Source: Allomuricauda sp. (lineage in GTDB: Bacteria > Bacteroidota > Bacteroidia > Flavobacteriales > Flavobacteriaceae). Taken from it: a stretch of DNA of 64,000 nucleotides. This document shows positions 9,656 through 17,926 of the stretch, in pieces; position 1 is the stretch's first letter; each line of letters begins with the position of its first letter. The translations under genes and the position numbers were made by a program. The notes under the pieces were generated by a model. That model ran no database searches. It was not told the DNA's origin and saw only the letters and a list, made by a program, of their open reading frames with translations. The stretch lies in assembly GCA_030148335.1 (NCBI GenBank), contig JASBTQ010000038.1, forward strand, positions 1 to 64,000, written 5' to 3'.

Positions 9656-9711
9656 TGTCAGTTCGAGCGCAGTCGAAACCTCTTTTGTTCTCGACTGCGC
9701 TCGAACTGACA
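9656..9711. repeat. Perfect 21-bp inverted repeat, flavobacterial dispersed palindrome
   Basis: Arms at 9656-9676 and 9691-9711 are exact reverse complements (beginning TGTCAGTTCGAGCGCAG), with a 14-base T-rich loop. It sits between convergent genes and can fold in RNA from either strand, so it may also serve as a terminator. The same GTTCGAGCGCAGTCGA-type palindrome is, from memory, common between genes in Flavobacteriaceae genomes. Only one copy is seen in this window. Confidence 0.75.
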
Positions 9712-9729
9712 ATGTTTTGAAGCTACCTA

Positions 9730-10194
9730 TTATTTCTTGTACAGCATTTCAAAGGTTTCAAAAACCACAATCATGCTCTCCTTTGGAGTCTTGTCGAATT
9801 TGGCAAGCTCACGCGTAAAATGCTCCCAATGGACTTTTTGCCAATATGCTAGGCTTTTGTCGCCAACACCTTCCAAGCGGGCATGTTCTTCACGAATGGC
9901 AAAATAGGGGACCAACTTCACCGAAGTGGTACGAATGATGCACTTGGCATTACCGTTCCAGTCCGTCACCACATAAAAGTCACCGATTTTGGGCAATTTT
10001 TCGTTCCGTAACTGGATTCCCTTCAAAGAGTGGGAGGTCGCCCTTTTGATTTCCTTGCATACCAAATCGGCACAGGTATCCGCATCCTTTTCATTGTCAG
10101 AAAAGTGAATGACCTTGGGAGCATCCTCGGAAGCAAATTCCAAATGGGCATCCAAAAAATCGCCCCAAAGATTCCGGGCAGAGGCATTTTCCAT
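9730..10194 (-). CDS. ASCH domain-containing protein
   Basis: 154 aa. The ASCH (PUA-like beta-barrel) fold is indicated by CKEIKRATSHSL around residues 45-58, the GDFYVVTDWNGNAKCIIRTT strand pair, and the C-terminal GDKSLAYWQKVHWEHFTREL signature. ASCH proteins are thought to bind RNA or nucleic acid bases, and some hydrolyse N4-acylcytidines; the activity here is unknown. It ends a minus-strand pair, starting 9 bases after the second GMC gene. It is in the position where copy 1 has its subunit 3, so this GMC copy lacks its own small subunit. Confidence 0.85.
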   Translation of the reverse strand: MENASARNLWGDFLDAHLEFASEDAPKVIHFSDNEKDADTCADLVCKEIKRATSHSLKGIQLRNEKLPKIGDFYVVTDWNGNAKCIIRTTSVKLVPYFAIREEHARLEGVGDKSLAYWQKVHWEHFTRELAKFDKTPKESMIVVFETFEMLYKK

Positions 10195-10203
10195 AAGCAG
10201 GGT

Positions 10204-11907
10204 TTAAGAAAATTTATGTTGTTTGAATTGTTGTGCGGCATGGTTTGCGGCCCTTGCAGTAAAAGCCATGTAAGTCAAAGAAGGGTTTACGCAATTGGCC
10301 GAGGTCATGAATGCCCCATCGGTAACAAATACGTTGGGAACATCATGCAATTGGTTGTGCTTGTTCAGGACGGATGTTTTTGGGTCGTGACCCATTCTCG
10401 CTCCCCCCATTTCGTGTATGCCAAGTCCAGGACCTGTTACCATATCGTAGGTGCTGATGTTCCTAAAACCGGCGGCCTTTAGCATGGCAGCAGCTTCCTC
10501 TTTGATGGCTTCCCTCATTTTATATTCATTCTCCTTGAATTCCACATCAAAGTCCAATTGGGGCAATCCCCATTGATCTTTTTTGTCCTTGCTCAGGGTC
10601 ACACGGTTGTCGTGGTAAGGGAGCATTTCACCAAAACCGGTCATCCCGATCTCCCAACCTCCCGGTTCTAAAATGGCTTCTTTGAGAGCGGCGCCATGAC
10701 CCAGTTCGGCCACTGTCTCGCCCCAATTGCCCCTACTGGCGCTCCCTTGGTAGCCAAAACCACGCAGAAAATCCTTTCGTTTGGTTTTCTCATCAAGGTT
10801 GACAAACCGTGGAATATAGAACCCATTCGGTCTTCTTCCCTTATAATATTTGTCCAAATGTCCATCCACTTTGGCAGAAGCGCCCAAATTGTAATGATGG
10901 TCCATGATGTTGCGCCCGAGTTGGTCATGGTTGTTGCCCATGCCGTTAGGGAACACATTCGACTTGGATTGCAATAAAATGCCCACGGAGGCCATCGCAG
11001 AGGCGCAGAGAAAAACAATATTTGCCTTGAACTCTATTTTTTCATGGGTTTCGGCATCCACGATCTTTACTCCGGTGGCCCTTTTTTGATTTTCATCATA
11101 CACTACCTCATACACAATGGAATTAGGACGTAGGGTCAAATTTCCGGTGCGCTCTGCAGCAGGCAAGGTGGAGGAATTACTGCTGAAATATCCTCCGAAC
11201 GGACACCCCCTCCAACATCGGTTTCTGTATTGGCAAGGACCCCGGCCCTCGATATTGGGATTTTTATCGGTAATGTGGGCGACACGGCCAATAGTCAAGA
11301 GCCGATCTTCGTCGAATTGTGAGCCAAGGGCAGATTGAAGTTCTTTTTCCACACAGTTCAGTTCCATGGGTGGCTGAAACTGTCCATCTGGGAGGTGTTT
11401 GATACCCAATTTTTCGCCACTTACCCCAATATAGGTCTCCACTTTGTCGTACCAAGGGGCAATATCTTCGTAGCGTACCGGCCAATCCACGGCAATGCCC
11501 TCATTTTTATTGGCTTCAAAATCAACATTGCTCCATCTGTAGCTTTGTCTGCCCCAGGTCAGGGAACGTCCACCGACTTGGTACCCTCTGATCCAATCGA
11601 ACCGCTTGGTTTCTTGGTAAGGATGTTCCAAATCATTCACAAAAAAATGCTTTACATCGTCACGAGGTGCCCAACCCACGCGTAATTGTTTATGATACTT
11701 TTCTTGGTCCTCCCGGCTTAGGTTTCCTTTATAGGGGAAGTCCCATGCGTCCTTGTTCATGGTCTTGTAGTCCTCGACATGTTTTACCATCGGACCTCGT
11801 TCCAGTACCAAGGTAGTAAGGCCATTTTCACACAGTTCCTTGGCGGCCCAACCCCCACTTATGCCTGTGCCAACTACAATAGCATCATAGACTTTGTTTT
11901 CGTACAC
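10204..11907 (-). CDS. GMC family FAD-dependent oxidoreductase, copy 2
   Basis: 567-aa paralogue of the protein at 2633, clearly homologous over its whole length. It has the FAD motif YDAIVVGTGISGGWAAKE, QVGGRSLTWGRQSYRW, the cysteine pair in NRCWRGCPFG, and C-terminal HEMGGARMG and CVNPSLTYMAF. The reading frame opens at a GTG codon (11905-11907); an in-frame TAA lies 18 bases upstream with no ATG between, so GTG is the likely start. There is no signal peptide and no adjacent subunit 3, so it may borrow the Tat lipoprotein encoded at 1980-2633. Probably a glycoside dehydrogenase with a different substrate preference. Confidence 0.9.
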   Translation of the reverse strand: MYENKVYDAIVVGTGISGGWAAKELCENGLTTLVLERGPMVKHVEDYKTMNKDAWDFPYKGNLSREDQEKYHKQLRVGWAPRDDVKHFFVNDLEHPYQETKRFDWIRGYQVGGRSLTWGRQSYRWSNVDFEANKNEGIAVDWPVRYEDIAPWYDKVETYIGVSGEKLGIKHLPDGQFQPPMELNCVEKELQSALGSQFDEDRLLTIGRVAHITDKNPNIEGRGPCQYRNRCWRGCPFGGYFSSNSSTLPAAERTGNLTLRPNSIVYEVVYDENQKRATGVKIVDAETHEKIEFKANIVFLCASAMASVGILLQSKSNVFPNGMGNNHDQLGRNIMDHHYNLGASAKVDGHLDKYYKGRRPNGFYIPRFVNLDEKTKRKDFLRGFGYQGSASRGNWGETVAELGHGAALKEAILEPGGWEIGMTGFGEMLPYHDNRVTLSKDKKDQWGLPQLDFDVEFKENEYKMREAIKEEAAAMLKAAGFRNISTYDMVTGPGLGIHEMGGARMGHDPKTSVLNKHNQLHDVPNVFVTDGAFMTSANCVNPSLTYMAFTARAANHAAQQFKQHKFS

Positions 11908-11931
11908 CTTGTATTGTTTTAATTGTTAATG

Positions 11932-11970
11932 AATCCCTATATTTATATTTTACTTCATGAGATGTAAAAT
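11932..11970. promoter_or_regulatory. Shared 15-base motif plus imperfect palindrome in second GMC promoter region
   Basis: AATCCCTATATTTAT at 11932-11946 matches the site at 4409-4423 in 14 of 15 positions. Immediately to its right, ATTTTAC (11947-11953) and GTAAAAT (11964-11970) form a 7-base inverted repeat. The block lies 25 bases upstream of the GMC start and about 80-115 bases upstream of the divergent TIM-barrel gene. Confidence 0.4.
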
Positions 11971-12048
11971 TAACACAGTTTTTTTCTTAAATATAGATGA
12001 TAAATCCCAAATAGATCAGGATTTACAAATTCCAAAAACCAATTTTAA

Positions 12049-13101
12049 ATGAAAACAATCAAAGGACCGGCTGTATTCTTAGCACAATTTGTGGACAGTC
12101 AACCTCCGTTCAATTCCTTGGACGGACTTTGCAAATGGGCCTCAAGTTTAGGGTACAAAGGCATCCAGATACCCACTTGGGAATCGTTCCTCATCGATTT
12201 GGACAAGGCGGCCGAAAGCCAGGATTATTGCGACGAACTGAAGGGCAAGATCAATTCCTATGGATTGGAGATCACGGAACTCTCCACCCACTTGCAAGGG
12301 CAATTGGTAGCGGTGCACCCCGCTTATGACATCATGTTCGACAATTTTGCGCCCGATGCCCTTAAGGGCAAGCCCAAGGAACGCACCCAGTGGGCCATCG
12401 AAACCGTAAAAAAAGCAGCCACGGCCAGCAGAAGATTGGGTCTTAATGCGCACGCTACCTTTTCAGGGGCATTGCTTTGGCATACGGCCCACCCTTGGCC
12501 ACAACGCCCTGCCGGATTGGTGGAAATGGGCTTTGAGGAATTGGCCAACAGATGGATGCCCATCCTGGACCATTTTGACAAAGAAGGAGTGGATGTCTGT
12601 TATGAGATCCATCCAGGGGAAGACCTTCACGATGGGGACACCTTTGAACGCTTTTTGGAGGCAACGGGCAATCACAAGCGGGTGAATATTCTGTACGATC
12701 CCAGCCATTTTGTACTGCAGCAGTTGGATTATATCGAATACATAGACCATTACCATGAATTTATAAAAGCATTCCATGTGAAGGATTCCGAGTTTAACCC
12801 CACAGGCAAGAAGGGAGCCTTTGGAGGGTATAACGATTGGGGAGACAGGGCCGGAAGGTACCGTTCCTTGGGCGATGGACAGATCGATTTCAAGACCATC
12901 TTCTCCAAACTGACCCAATATGGATGTGATGTTTGGGCCGTGATGGAGTGGGAATGCTGCATCAAGAGTCCCGAACAAGGAGCCCGTGAAGGCGCCAAGT
13001 TCATACAGGACCACATCATTGAGGCCACCACAAAGACCTTCGATGATTTTGCAGGAGCAGAAATAGATAAAAATCAACTAAAACGAATACTAGGATTATG
13101 A
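12049..13101 (+). CDS. Sugar phosphate isomerase/epimerase family TIM-barrel protein
   Basis: 350-aa xylose-isomerase-like TIM barrel without a signal peptide, so presumably cytoplasmic. The expected metal-ligand pattern is visible: glutamate in CYEIHPGED, aspartate in LYDPSHF, histidine in AFHVKDSEF, glutamate in VMEWECC. Metal-dependent relatives epimerise keto sugars or cleave 3-keto-glycosides by deprotonation at C2. It is divergent from GMC copy 2 and followed with a 4-base ATGA overlap by a DUF1080 gene, which ties all three to one pathway. It differs strongly from the lipoprotein TIM barrel at 4488, so the two probably act at different steps. Confidence 0.87.
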   Translation: MKTIKGPAVFLAQFVDSQPPFNSLDGLCKWASSLGYKGIQIPTWESFLIDLDKAAESQDYCDELKGKINSYGLEITELSTHLQGQLVAVHPAYDIMFDNFAPDALKGKPKERTQWAIETVKKAATASRRLGLNAHATFSGALLWHTAHPWPQRPAGLVEMGFEELANRWMPILDHFDKEGVDVCYEIHPGEDLHDGDTFERFLEATGNHKRVNILYDPSHFVLQQLDYIEYIDHYHEFIKAFHVKDSEFNPTGKKGAFGGYNDWGDRAGRYRSLGDGQIDFKTIFSKLTQYGCDVWAVMEWECCIKSPEQGAREGAKFIQDHIIEATTKTFDDFAGAEIDKNQLKRILGL

Positions 13102-13838
13102 AAAAACCAATTGTATTGGCCGCTTTGGCTTTAACCTTTGCTTGCAAGGAAAAACCGAAAGAGAACACGGAAGAAATGGCAGAAGAAACCATTGAAGTAG
13201 TGGAAGAGCCTGAATGGACCACCTTGTTTGATGGCACATCCTTTGAAGGATGGCACTTTTACAATGGAGGAGAAGTAGGTGAACCTTGGAAAATAGAGGA
13301 TGGCAGTATGGTGCTCTATCCACCGGAAACAAGGCCCGAAGGAGCTAACTACAATCTGGTCACGGACAAGGAATTCACCGATTTTGTGCTCACTTTGGAA
13401 TGGAACATAGCCGAAGGAGGGAACAGTGGTATTTTCTGGGGGGTCAATGAAAGTGAAGAATATGGACAACCCTATGTGACCGGTCCTGAAATCCAAGTGC
13501 TGGATGACGAAAGGCACCCCGACGCCAAGAACGGTACCGATCGTTTGGCCGGCGCGCTCTATGATATGGTATCGCCATCGGCAAATGTGGTCAAACCCGC
13601 AGGGGAATGGAATGCCGTTGAAGTCATGATCAACCATAAGACGAATGAAGGTTACATTATGCTCAATGGGACCAAAATCGTTGAATTTCCTGTTGAAGGT
13701 GAAGGATGGGATGCATTGGTCGCCGATTCAAAGTTTGCGGACTGGGAAGGTTTCGGAGCTTTCAAGACAGGCAAAATAGGACTACAGGATCACGGAAATG
13801 TCGTGTCTTTCAGAAATATCAAGATCAAAGAGCTATAG
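13098..13838 (+). CDS. DUF1080 (3-keto-disaccharide hydrolase-like) lipoprotein
   Basis: 246 aa. A short hydrophobic leader ends in LTFAC, a plausible lipobox, followed by an acidic linker to about residue 35. The concanavalin-like DUF1080 domain begins at WTTLFDGTSFEGW and contains FVLTLEWNIAEGGNSGIFWG and ends in FRNIKIKEL, all family hallmarks. PF06439 members have been linked to hydrolysis of 3-keto-glycosides. The start overlaps the preceding TIM-barrel stop by 4 bases (ATGA). Confidence 0.87.
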   Translation: MKKPIVLAALALTFACKEKPKENTEEMAEETIEVVEEPEWTTLFDGTSFEGWHFYNGGEVGEPWKIEDGSMVLYPPETRPEGANYNLVTDKEFTDFVLTLEWNIAEGGNSGIFWGVNESEEYGQPYVTGPEIQVLDDERHPDAKNGTDRLAGALYDMVSPSANVVKPAGEWNAVEVMINHKTNEGYIMLNGTKIVEFPVEGEGWDALVADSKFADWEGFGAFKTGKIGLQDHGNVVSFRNIKIKEL

Positions 13839-13839
13839 C

Positions 13840-14592
13840 ATGTCAACATTCAGAAACATTTTTGTGGCCTTCGCCATATTAATGGGCATATTCGTATCTG
13901 CCCAAGAAGTGGAACCTACCAAACCGGAGGCCACTGAGCTTTACCAGCCTGTACCACCAAAGGTGGCGCCAGGAAAGGACGGCGCCCCGCCCAGTGATGC
14001 CATCGTACTTTTCGATGGTACCAGTTTGGATCAATGGATCAGTTCCGTGGACAGCACTGCGGCCAAGTGGACCCTCAACAAAGATGGCAGCATGACCGTG
14101 AAGAACAGGACTGGGGATATCCAGACCAAACAAAACTTTGGTAGTGTACAGCTCCATATCGAATGGAAATCGCCTGCCGAAGTGCAGGGCAAAAACCAGA
14201 GTAGGGGCAATAGCGGTGTGTTTCTTTCCAACCTCTACGAAGTGCAGATTTTGGACAACAATGACAATGACACCTACGTGAACGGTCAGGTAGGATCCAT
14301 ATACAAACAGCACATCCCTTTGGCCATGGCTTCCGTGCCCACAGGGGAGTGGAACGTGTATGACATCATCTACCATGCCCCTGTTTTTGAAAAGGGACAA
14401 AAAGTGAAGTCGGGGACATTGACCGTGATCCATAATGGGGTCTTGATCCAGGACCATGCCGAGATCAAGGGAACGACCCCCTACATTGGGTGGCCCAAAA
14501 ACCCACCACATGGCAAGGGGCCCATCAGGCTGCAAGACCATGGCGACAACAGCAGGGTGAGTTATAGGAACATTTGGGTGAGGGAGCTATAA
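13840..14592 (+). CDS. DUF1080 (3-keto-disaccharide hydrolase-like) secreted protein
   Basis: 250 aa from the ATG at 13840, one base after the previous stop. A cleavable signal peptide (FRNIFVAFAILMGIFVSAQ) precedes the domain. The DUF1080 core starts at IVLFDGTSLDQW and includes LHIEWKSPAEVQGKNQSRG, NSGVFLSNLYEVQILD and SYRNIWVREL. An ATG 42 bases further upstream lies inside the preceding gene and would place extra residues before the signal peptide, so it is unlikely. Tandem DUF1080 proteins, one lipid-anchored and one soluble, suggest different keto-glycoside substrates or locations. Confidence 0.87.
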   Translation: MSTFRNIFVAFAILMGIFVSAQEVEPTKPEATELYQPVPPKVAPGKDGAPPSDAIVLFDGTSLDQWISSVDSTAAKWTLNKDGSMTVKNRTGDIQTKQNFGSVQLHIEWKSPAEVQGKNQSRGNSGVFLSNLYEVQILDNNDNDTYVNGQVGSIYKQHIPLAMASVPTGEWNVYDIIYHAPVFEKGQKVKSGTLTVIHNGVLIQDHAEIKGTTPYIGWPKNPPHGKGPIRLQDHGDNSRVSYRNIWVREL

Positions 14593-14658
14593 ACCACTTA
14601 GGACCAACTCTCACACATATCATTTTCTGACGGCAAAGAGGCCAAAAGCTATTTTGGT

Positions 14659-14666
14659 TACCTTTG
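14659..14666 (+). promoter_or_regulatory. Bacteroidota -7 box upstream of yicC
   Basis: TACCTTTG matches the TAnnTTTG consensus and lies 19 bases before the yicC ATG. No convincing -33 TTTG is visible at the usual spacing. Confidence 0.5.
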
Positions 14667-14685
14667 GCAAAATTTTCATGTATAT

Positions 14686-15543
14686 ATGATCCAATCCATG
14701 ACCGGCTTTGGGAAGCACATTGTGCAGCTCCCTTCAAAGAAGATTACCGTTGAGCTAAAATCGCTCAACAGCAAGAACTTGGACATCAATGCGAGGATTC
14801 CACAAACTTATAGGGAAAAAGAACTGGAACTCCGCAAGATGATAGCCGACGTTTTGGTACGCGGAAAAGTGGATCTTGCCCTTTATGTGGAGATTACGGG
14901 GGAGGAGACCACTGCGGAAGTGAACCAAGGCATGGTGAGAAAATACATGGAACAACTGTCCAATATCGCCAAAGGAGATGATATCAAATTGCTGGAACTG
15001 GCACTGCGTATGCCCGATACCTTGAAGACCGAGAGGGACGACATCGACGAGGCTGAATACAAAGCCATAACAGGGGCAATGGAAGAGGCACTTTCCGAGA
15101 TCATTTCCTTTAGGAACGAAGAAGGAAAGGTATTGGAGAAGGATTTTGACGAACGCCTCGACAACCTGAACAGCTTGTTGGCACAGATCAAGGTGATGGA
15201 CCCGGAACGACTGGCAACAGTGAGGGAACGCCTGGAAAAAGCAGTGGCAGACCTCAAGGTGGAACTGGACGCCAACCGATTTGAACAGGAACTCATCTAT
15301 TATCTTGAAAAATACGACATCACCGAGGAAAAAGTACGCTTGGCCAACCATTTGGACTATTTCAAGGCAACCTTGAAATCCCATGACTCCAATGGAAAAA
15401 AACTGGGGTTCATCGCACAGGAAATCGGTAGGGAAATCAATACCATTGGTTCCAAGGCCAACTATGCCCCCATGCAACAATTGGTGGTGCAGATGAAGGA
15501 CGAACTGGAAAAGATAAAGGAACAAATGCTCAACGTATTATGA
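14686..15543 (+). CDS. yicC: YicC/YloC family endoribonuclease
   Basis: 285 aa, the full length of the family. The N-terminus MIQSMTGFGK and the segment VELKSLNSKNLDINARIP are signature features, and the C-terminal DUF1732 half contains GFIAQEIGREINTIGSKAN. Characterised relatives are metal-dependent endoribonucleases linked to RNA decay. It is the first gene of yicC-gmk-nadD, with a 4-base overlap to gmk, an arrangement common in many bacteria. Confidence 0.94.
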   Translation: MIQSMTGFGKHIVQLPSKKITVELKSLNSKNLDINARIPQTYREKELELRKMIADVLVRGKVDLALYVEITGEETTAEVNQGMVRKYMEQLSNIAKGDDIKLLELALRMPDTLKTERDDIDEAEYKAITGAMEEALSEIISFRNEEGKVLEKDFDERLDNLNSLLAQIKVMDPERLATVRERLEKAVADLKVELDANRFEQELIYYLEKYDITEEKVRLANHLDYFKATLKSHDSNGKKLGFIAQEIGREINTIGSKANYAPMQQLVVQMKDELEKIKEQMLNVL

Positions 15544-16139
15544 CAGAAGGAGGAAAACTCATCATTTTTTCGGCACCGTCGGGTAGTGGGAAAACTACCA
15601 TTGTGAGGCATTTACTGGACCAGCCGGAGCTCAATCTGGCCTTTTCGATCTCAGCGACCTCCAGACCTCGAAGAGGTAAGGAAAAACATGGGGTAAACTA
15701 CTATTTCATGTCCATATCCGAGTTCAAGAAGCATATCAAGAACGAGGATTTTTTGGAGTGGGAGGAAGTCTATCGGGACAACTTCTACGGAACGCTGAAA
15801 AGTGAAGTGGAACGCCTTTGGGCCGAGGGCAAAAACGTCATCTTTGACATTGATGTGGTAGGCGGCCTGCGCATAAAGAAGAAATTCCCTGACAAGACCT
15901 TGGCCGTTTTTGTGAAACCGCCCAGTGTGGACGAGTTGAAGATCAGACTGAAGAAAAGGAGCACCGAAAGCGATGACAAGATCAATATGCGGATTGCCAA
16001 AGCCTCTGTGGAACTGGCCACGGCCCCACAGTTTGACAAGGTCATCAAAAACTATGAACTGGATGTCGCACTGAAAGAAGCCCATAAACTGGTCGCCGAA
16101 TATGTCGGCGCCAAGGTGCCCGGTCCAAAAGAAGAATGA
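15540..16139 (+). CDS. gmk: Guanylate kinase
   Basis: 199-aa cytoplasmic kinase converting GMP to GDP with ATP. The P-loop reads FSAPSGSGKTT, followed by the GMP-binding SATSRPRRGKEKHGVNYYF segment and the lid region (KKRSTESDDKINMRI). It overlaps yicC and nadD by 4 bases each (ATGA), indicating coupled translation. Confidence 0.97.
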   Translation: MTEGGKLIIFSAPSGSGKTTIVRHLLDQPELNLAFSISATSRPRRGKEKHGVNYYFMSISEFKKHIKNEDFLEWEEVYRDNFYGTLKSEVERLWAEGKNVIFDIDVVGGLRIKKKFPDKTLAVFVKPPSVDELKIRLKKRSTESDDKINMRIAKASVELATAPQFDKVIKNYELDVALKEAHKLVAEYVGAKVPGPKEE

Positions 16140-16726
16140 GTATGAAAAAGGTAGGGCTCTTTTTTGGGACCTTCAACCCGATACATATCGGCCATTTGAT
16201 CATAGCCAATCATTTGGTGGAGTTTTCGGACCTGGATGAGGTTTGGTTCGTCATTACCCCCCAAAGTCCGTTCAAGACCAAGCAATCGCTTTTAGAAGAC
16301 CACCACAGGTACCAAATGGTATACGAAGCCGTACAGGACTACGACAAGTTAAAACCGAGCAAGATCGAGTTTGATCTGCCGCAACCCAACTACACTGTCA
16401 ATACCTTGGTCCATTTAGATGAAAAATATGGAGAGGGCCAGCAGTTTTCGCTCATCATGGGAGAGGACAACCTGAAAAGCTTCCACAAGTGGAAAAACTA
16501 TGAGACCATTCTGGAGCACCATTCCATTTATGTCTATCCAAGAATTTCCAACGGCGAAGTGGAGCATCAATTTAAGCAACATCCACAGATCAAAAGAGTG
16601 GATGCCCCCATCATGGAAATTTCCTCTACCTTCATCCGTAAGGCCCATAAATTAGGGAAAAACATCAAACCATTGCTTCCTTTTGCCGTATGGAAGTATA
16701 TGGACGAGATGAATTTTTACAGATAG
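16136..16726 (+). CDS. nadD: Nicotinate-nucleotide adenylyltransferase
   Basis: 196 aa. Transfers AMP from ATP to nicotinic acid mononucleotide in NAD biosynthesis. The nucleotidyltransferase motif GTFNPIHIGHL (HxGH type) lies near residue 10 and the ISSTFIR signature near residue 165. The first ATG overlaps the gmk stop (ATGAGTATG); a second ATG two codons later is an equally possible start. Confidence 0.95.
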   Translation: MSMKKVGLFFGTFNPIHIGHLIIANHLVEFSDLDEVWFVITPQSPFKTKQSLLEDHHRYQMVYEAVQDYDKLKPSKIEFDLPQPNYTVNTLVHLDEKYGEGQQFSLIMGEDNLKSFHKWKNYETILEHHSIYVYPRISNGEVEHQFKQHPQIKRVDAPIMEISSTFIRKAHKLGKNIKPLLPFAVWKYMDEMNFYR

Positions 16727-16732
16727 GGCAAA

Positions 16733-17836
16733 CTATTGCTTGGCCGTCACAACCCCCACCATGCTATCGGCGGTTCCGTAGTAGAGATACCAAGTCCCAT
16801 TGAACAATACAAGTCCTTCCAAAAAAGTGGTGCCATCTTTGTATTGACCCGATTTTTCAAAAGGTAGTTCGGGCTTGATGAAGGGTGCATCGGTGCGGTC
16901 CAGCAACTTCCAAGGCTCGTTTGGGTCAAACAAAGCCTGTCCCCCCGTGTAAATTCGATTGCCCAGTTTCTTTACGCCGATGTTCTGTGAGTTTCCGGCA
17001 TTGTAGAGCATCACAATGCCATTTTCGGTGAGCAAGGGAGGTGGTCCGGCCTCCACCAGCCATGAGTCAAAATAGCCCGGTCTTGGGCTTAAAACAGGGG
17101 CAAGTTTGCCTTCGTAGGTTTCTACGGGTTCCCAATCCACCAAGTTGGTGGAAGTGGCCAGCCAAATGTGGGGAACCCCATAATACATCCAATATTTTCC
17201 ATTGATCTTTGCCGCGACCAGCTTTCCGTTTTTGAGCTCGGTCACAATGGCCCCAGACTTGGTTTCGATTTTATGGTAGATACCTTCCTTATACTTTTTG
17301 AAAACAGGACCATGCTTTTCCCAATGGATCAAATCTTTTGAAGTGGCCACTGCAAGTCGGGGCACTTCGCGGTTCCATTGCGTGTAGGTGAGCACATAAA
17401 GCCCATCTTCGGTCTCCACGATCCTGGGGTCTTCCGTGCCACCAGGCCATTCATTTGGTTTTTGGTCATCCTCGTTGGGATAAAAAACAGGTTCGGGCCA
17501 CGTGGAGTATGTTGTTCCGTCATGGGAAACTGCCATCCCGATCCGGGAACGGTGTCCTCCGATTTCCTTTTCCCCCAATTTTTCTTCGGCCCTGTACAAT
17601 ACATAAATACTGTCGTTTCTCACAATGGCGGCCGGATTGAAAGTGGCCATGGATTCCCAATGCGAAATATGATGGATTATCGGGTCTTTAAACTCAGATT
17701 CCGAATTCTTCTGAAGAATGGGTTGTGCATCTTGATTGCGTTCAAAAGGCCCCAACATCCATTCCTTTTCCTTGGTCTGTGCCAAACCGGAAAAAAAAGA
17801 GAGCATGAGAAACACATAAGCGAACCCACGAAGCAT
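16733..17836 (-). CDS. Secreted GH130-like five-bladed beta-propeller glycosidase
   Basis: 367 aa from the chosen start. A signal peptide (MLRGFAYVFLMLSFFSGLAQ) begins at 17836; an in-frame ATG at 17893 would add 19 residues before it. The propeller carries GH130 hallmarks: GPFERN near the mature N-terminus, FNPAAIVRNDSIYVLYRAEE, SRIGMAVSHDG and the acidic GGTEDPRIVE motif. Family members are phosphorolytic or hydrolytic enzymes acting on beta-mannosides and related linkages; export favours a hydrolase because phosphorylases are usually cytoplasmic. No polysaccharide-utilisation genes adjoin it. The closest alternative is a GH43/GH32-like propeller. Confidence 0.75.
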   Translation of the reverse strand: MLRGFAYVFLMLSFFSGLAQTKEKEWMLGPFERNQDAQPILQKNSESEFKDPIIHHISHWESMATFNPAAIVRNDSIYVLYRAEEKLGEKEIGGHRSRIGMAVSHDGTTYSTWPEPVFYPNEDDQKPNEWPGGTEDPRIVETEDGLYVLTYTQWNREVPRLAVATSKDLIHWEKHGPVFKKYKEGIYHKIETKSGAIVTELKNGKLVAAKINGKYWMYYGVPHIWLATSTNLVDWEPVETYEGKLAPVLSPRPGYFDSWLVEAGPPPLLTENGIVMLYNAGNSQNIGVKKLGNRIYTGGQALFDPNEPWKLLDRTDAPFIKPELPFEKSGQYKDGTTFLEGLVLFNGTWYLYYGTADSMVGVVTAKQ

Positions 17837-17926
17837 TACAATGTCATTTTTAGAGGAAACCTTAATGTCCAAGTTGAAGAAATTATGCATCATTTTTCAG
17901 CAGGATTTGCTGGAAAAGATACGTTT

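Noticed and set aside
16733-17893. Longer start (17893) for the GH130-like gene
   Set aside because: It would place 19 unneeded residues in front of a good signal peptide that begins at MLRGFAYVF; it cannot be fully excluded because neither start has a clear ribosome-binding site.
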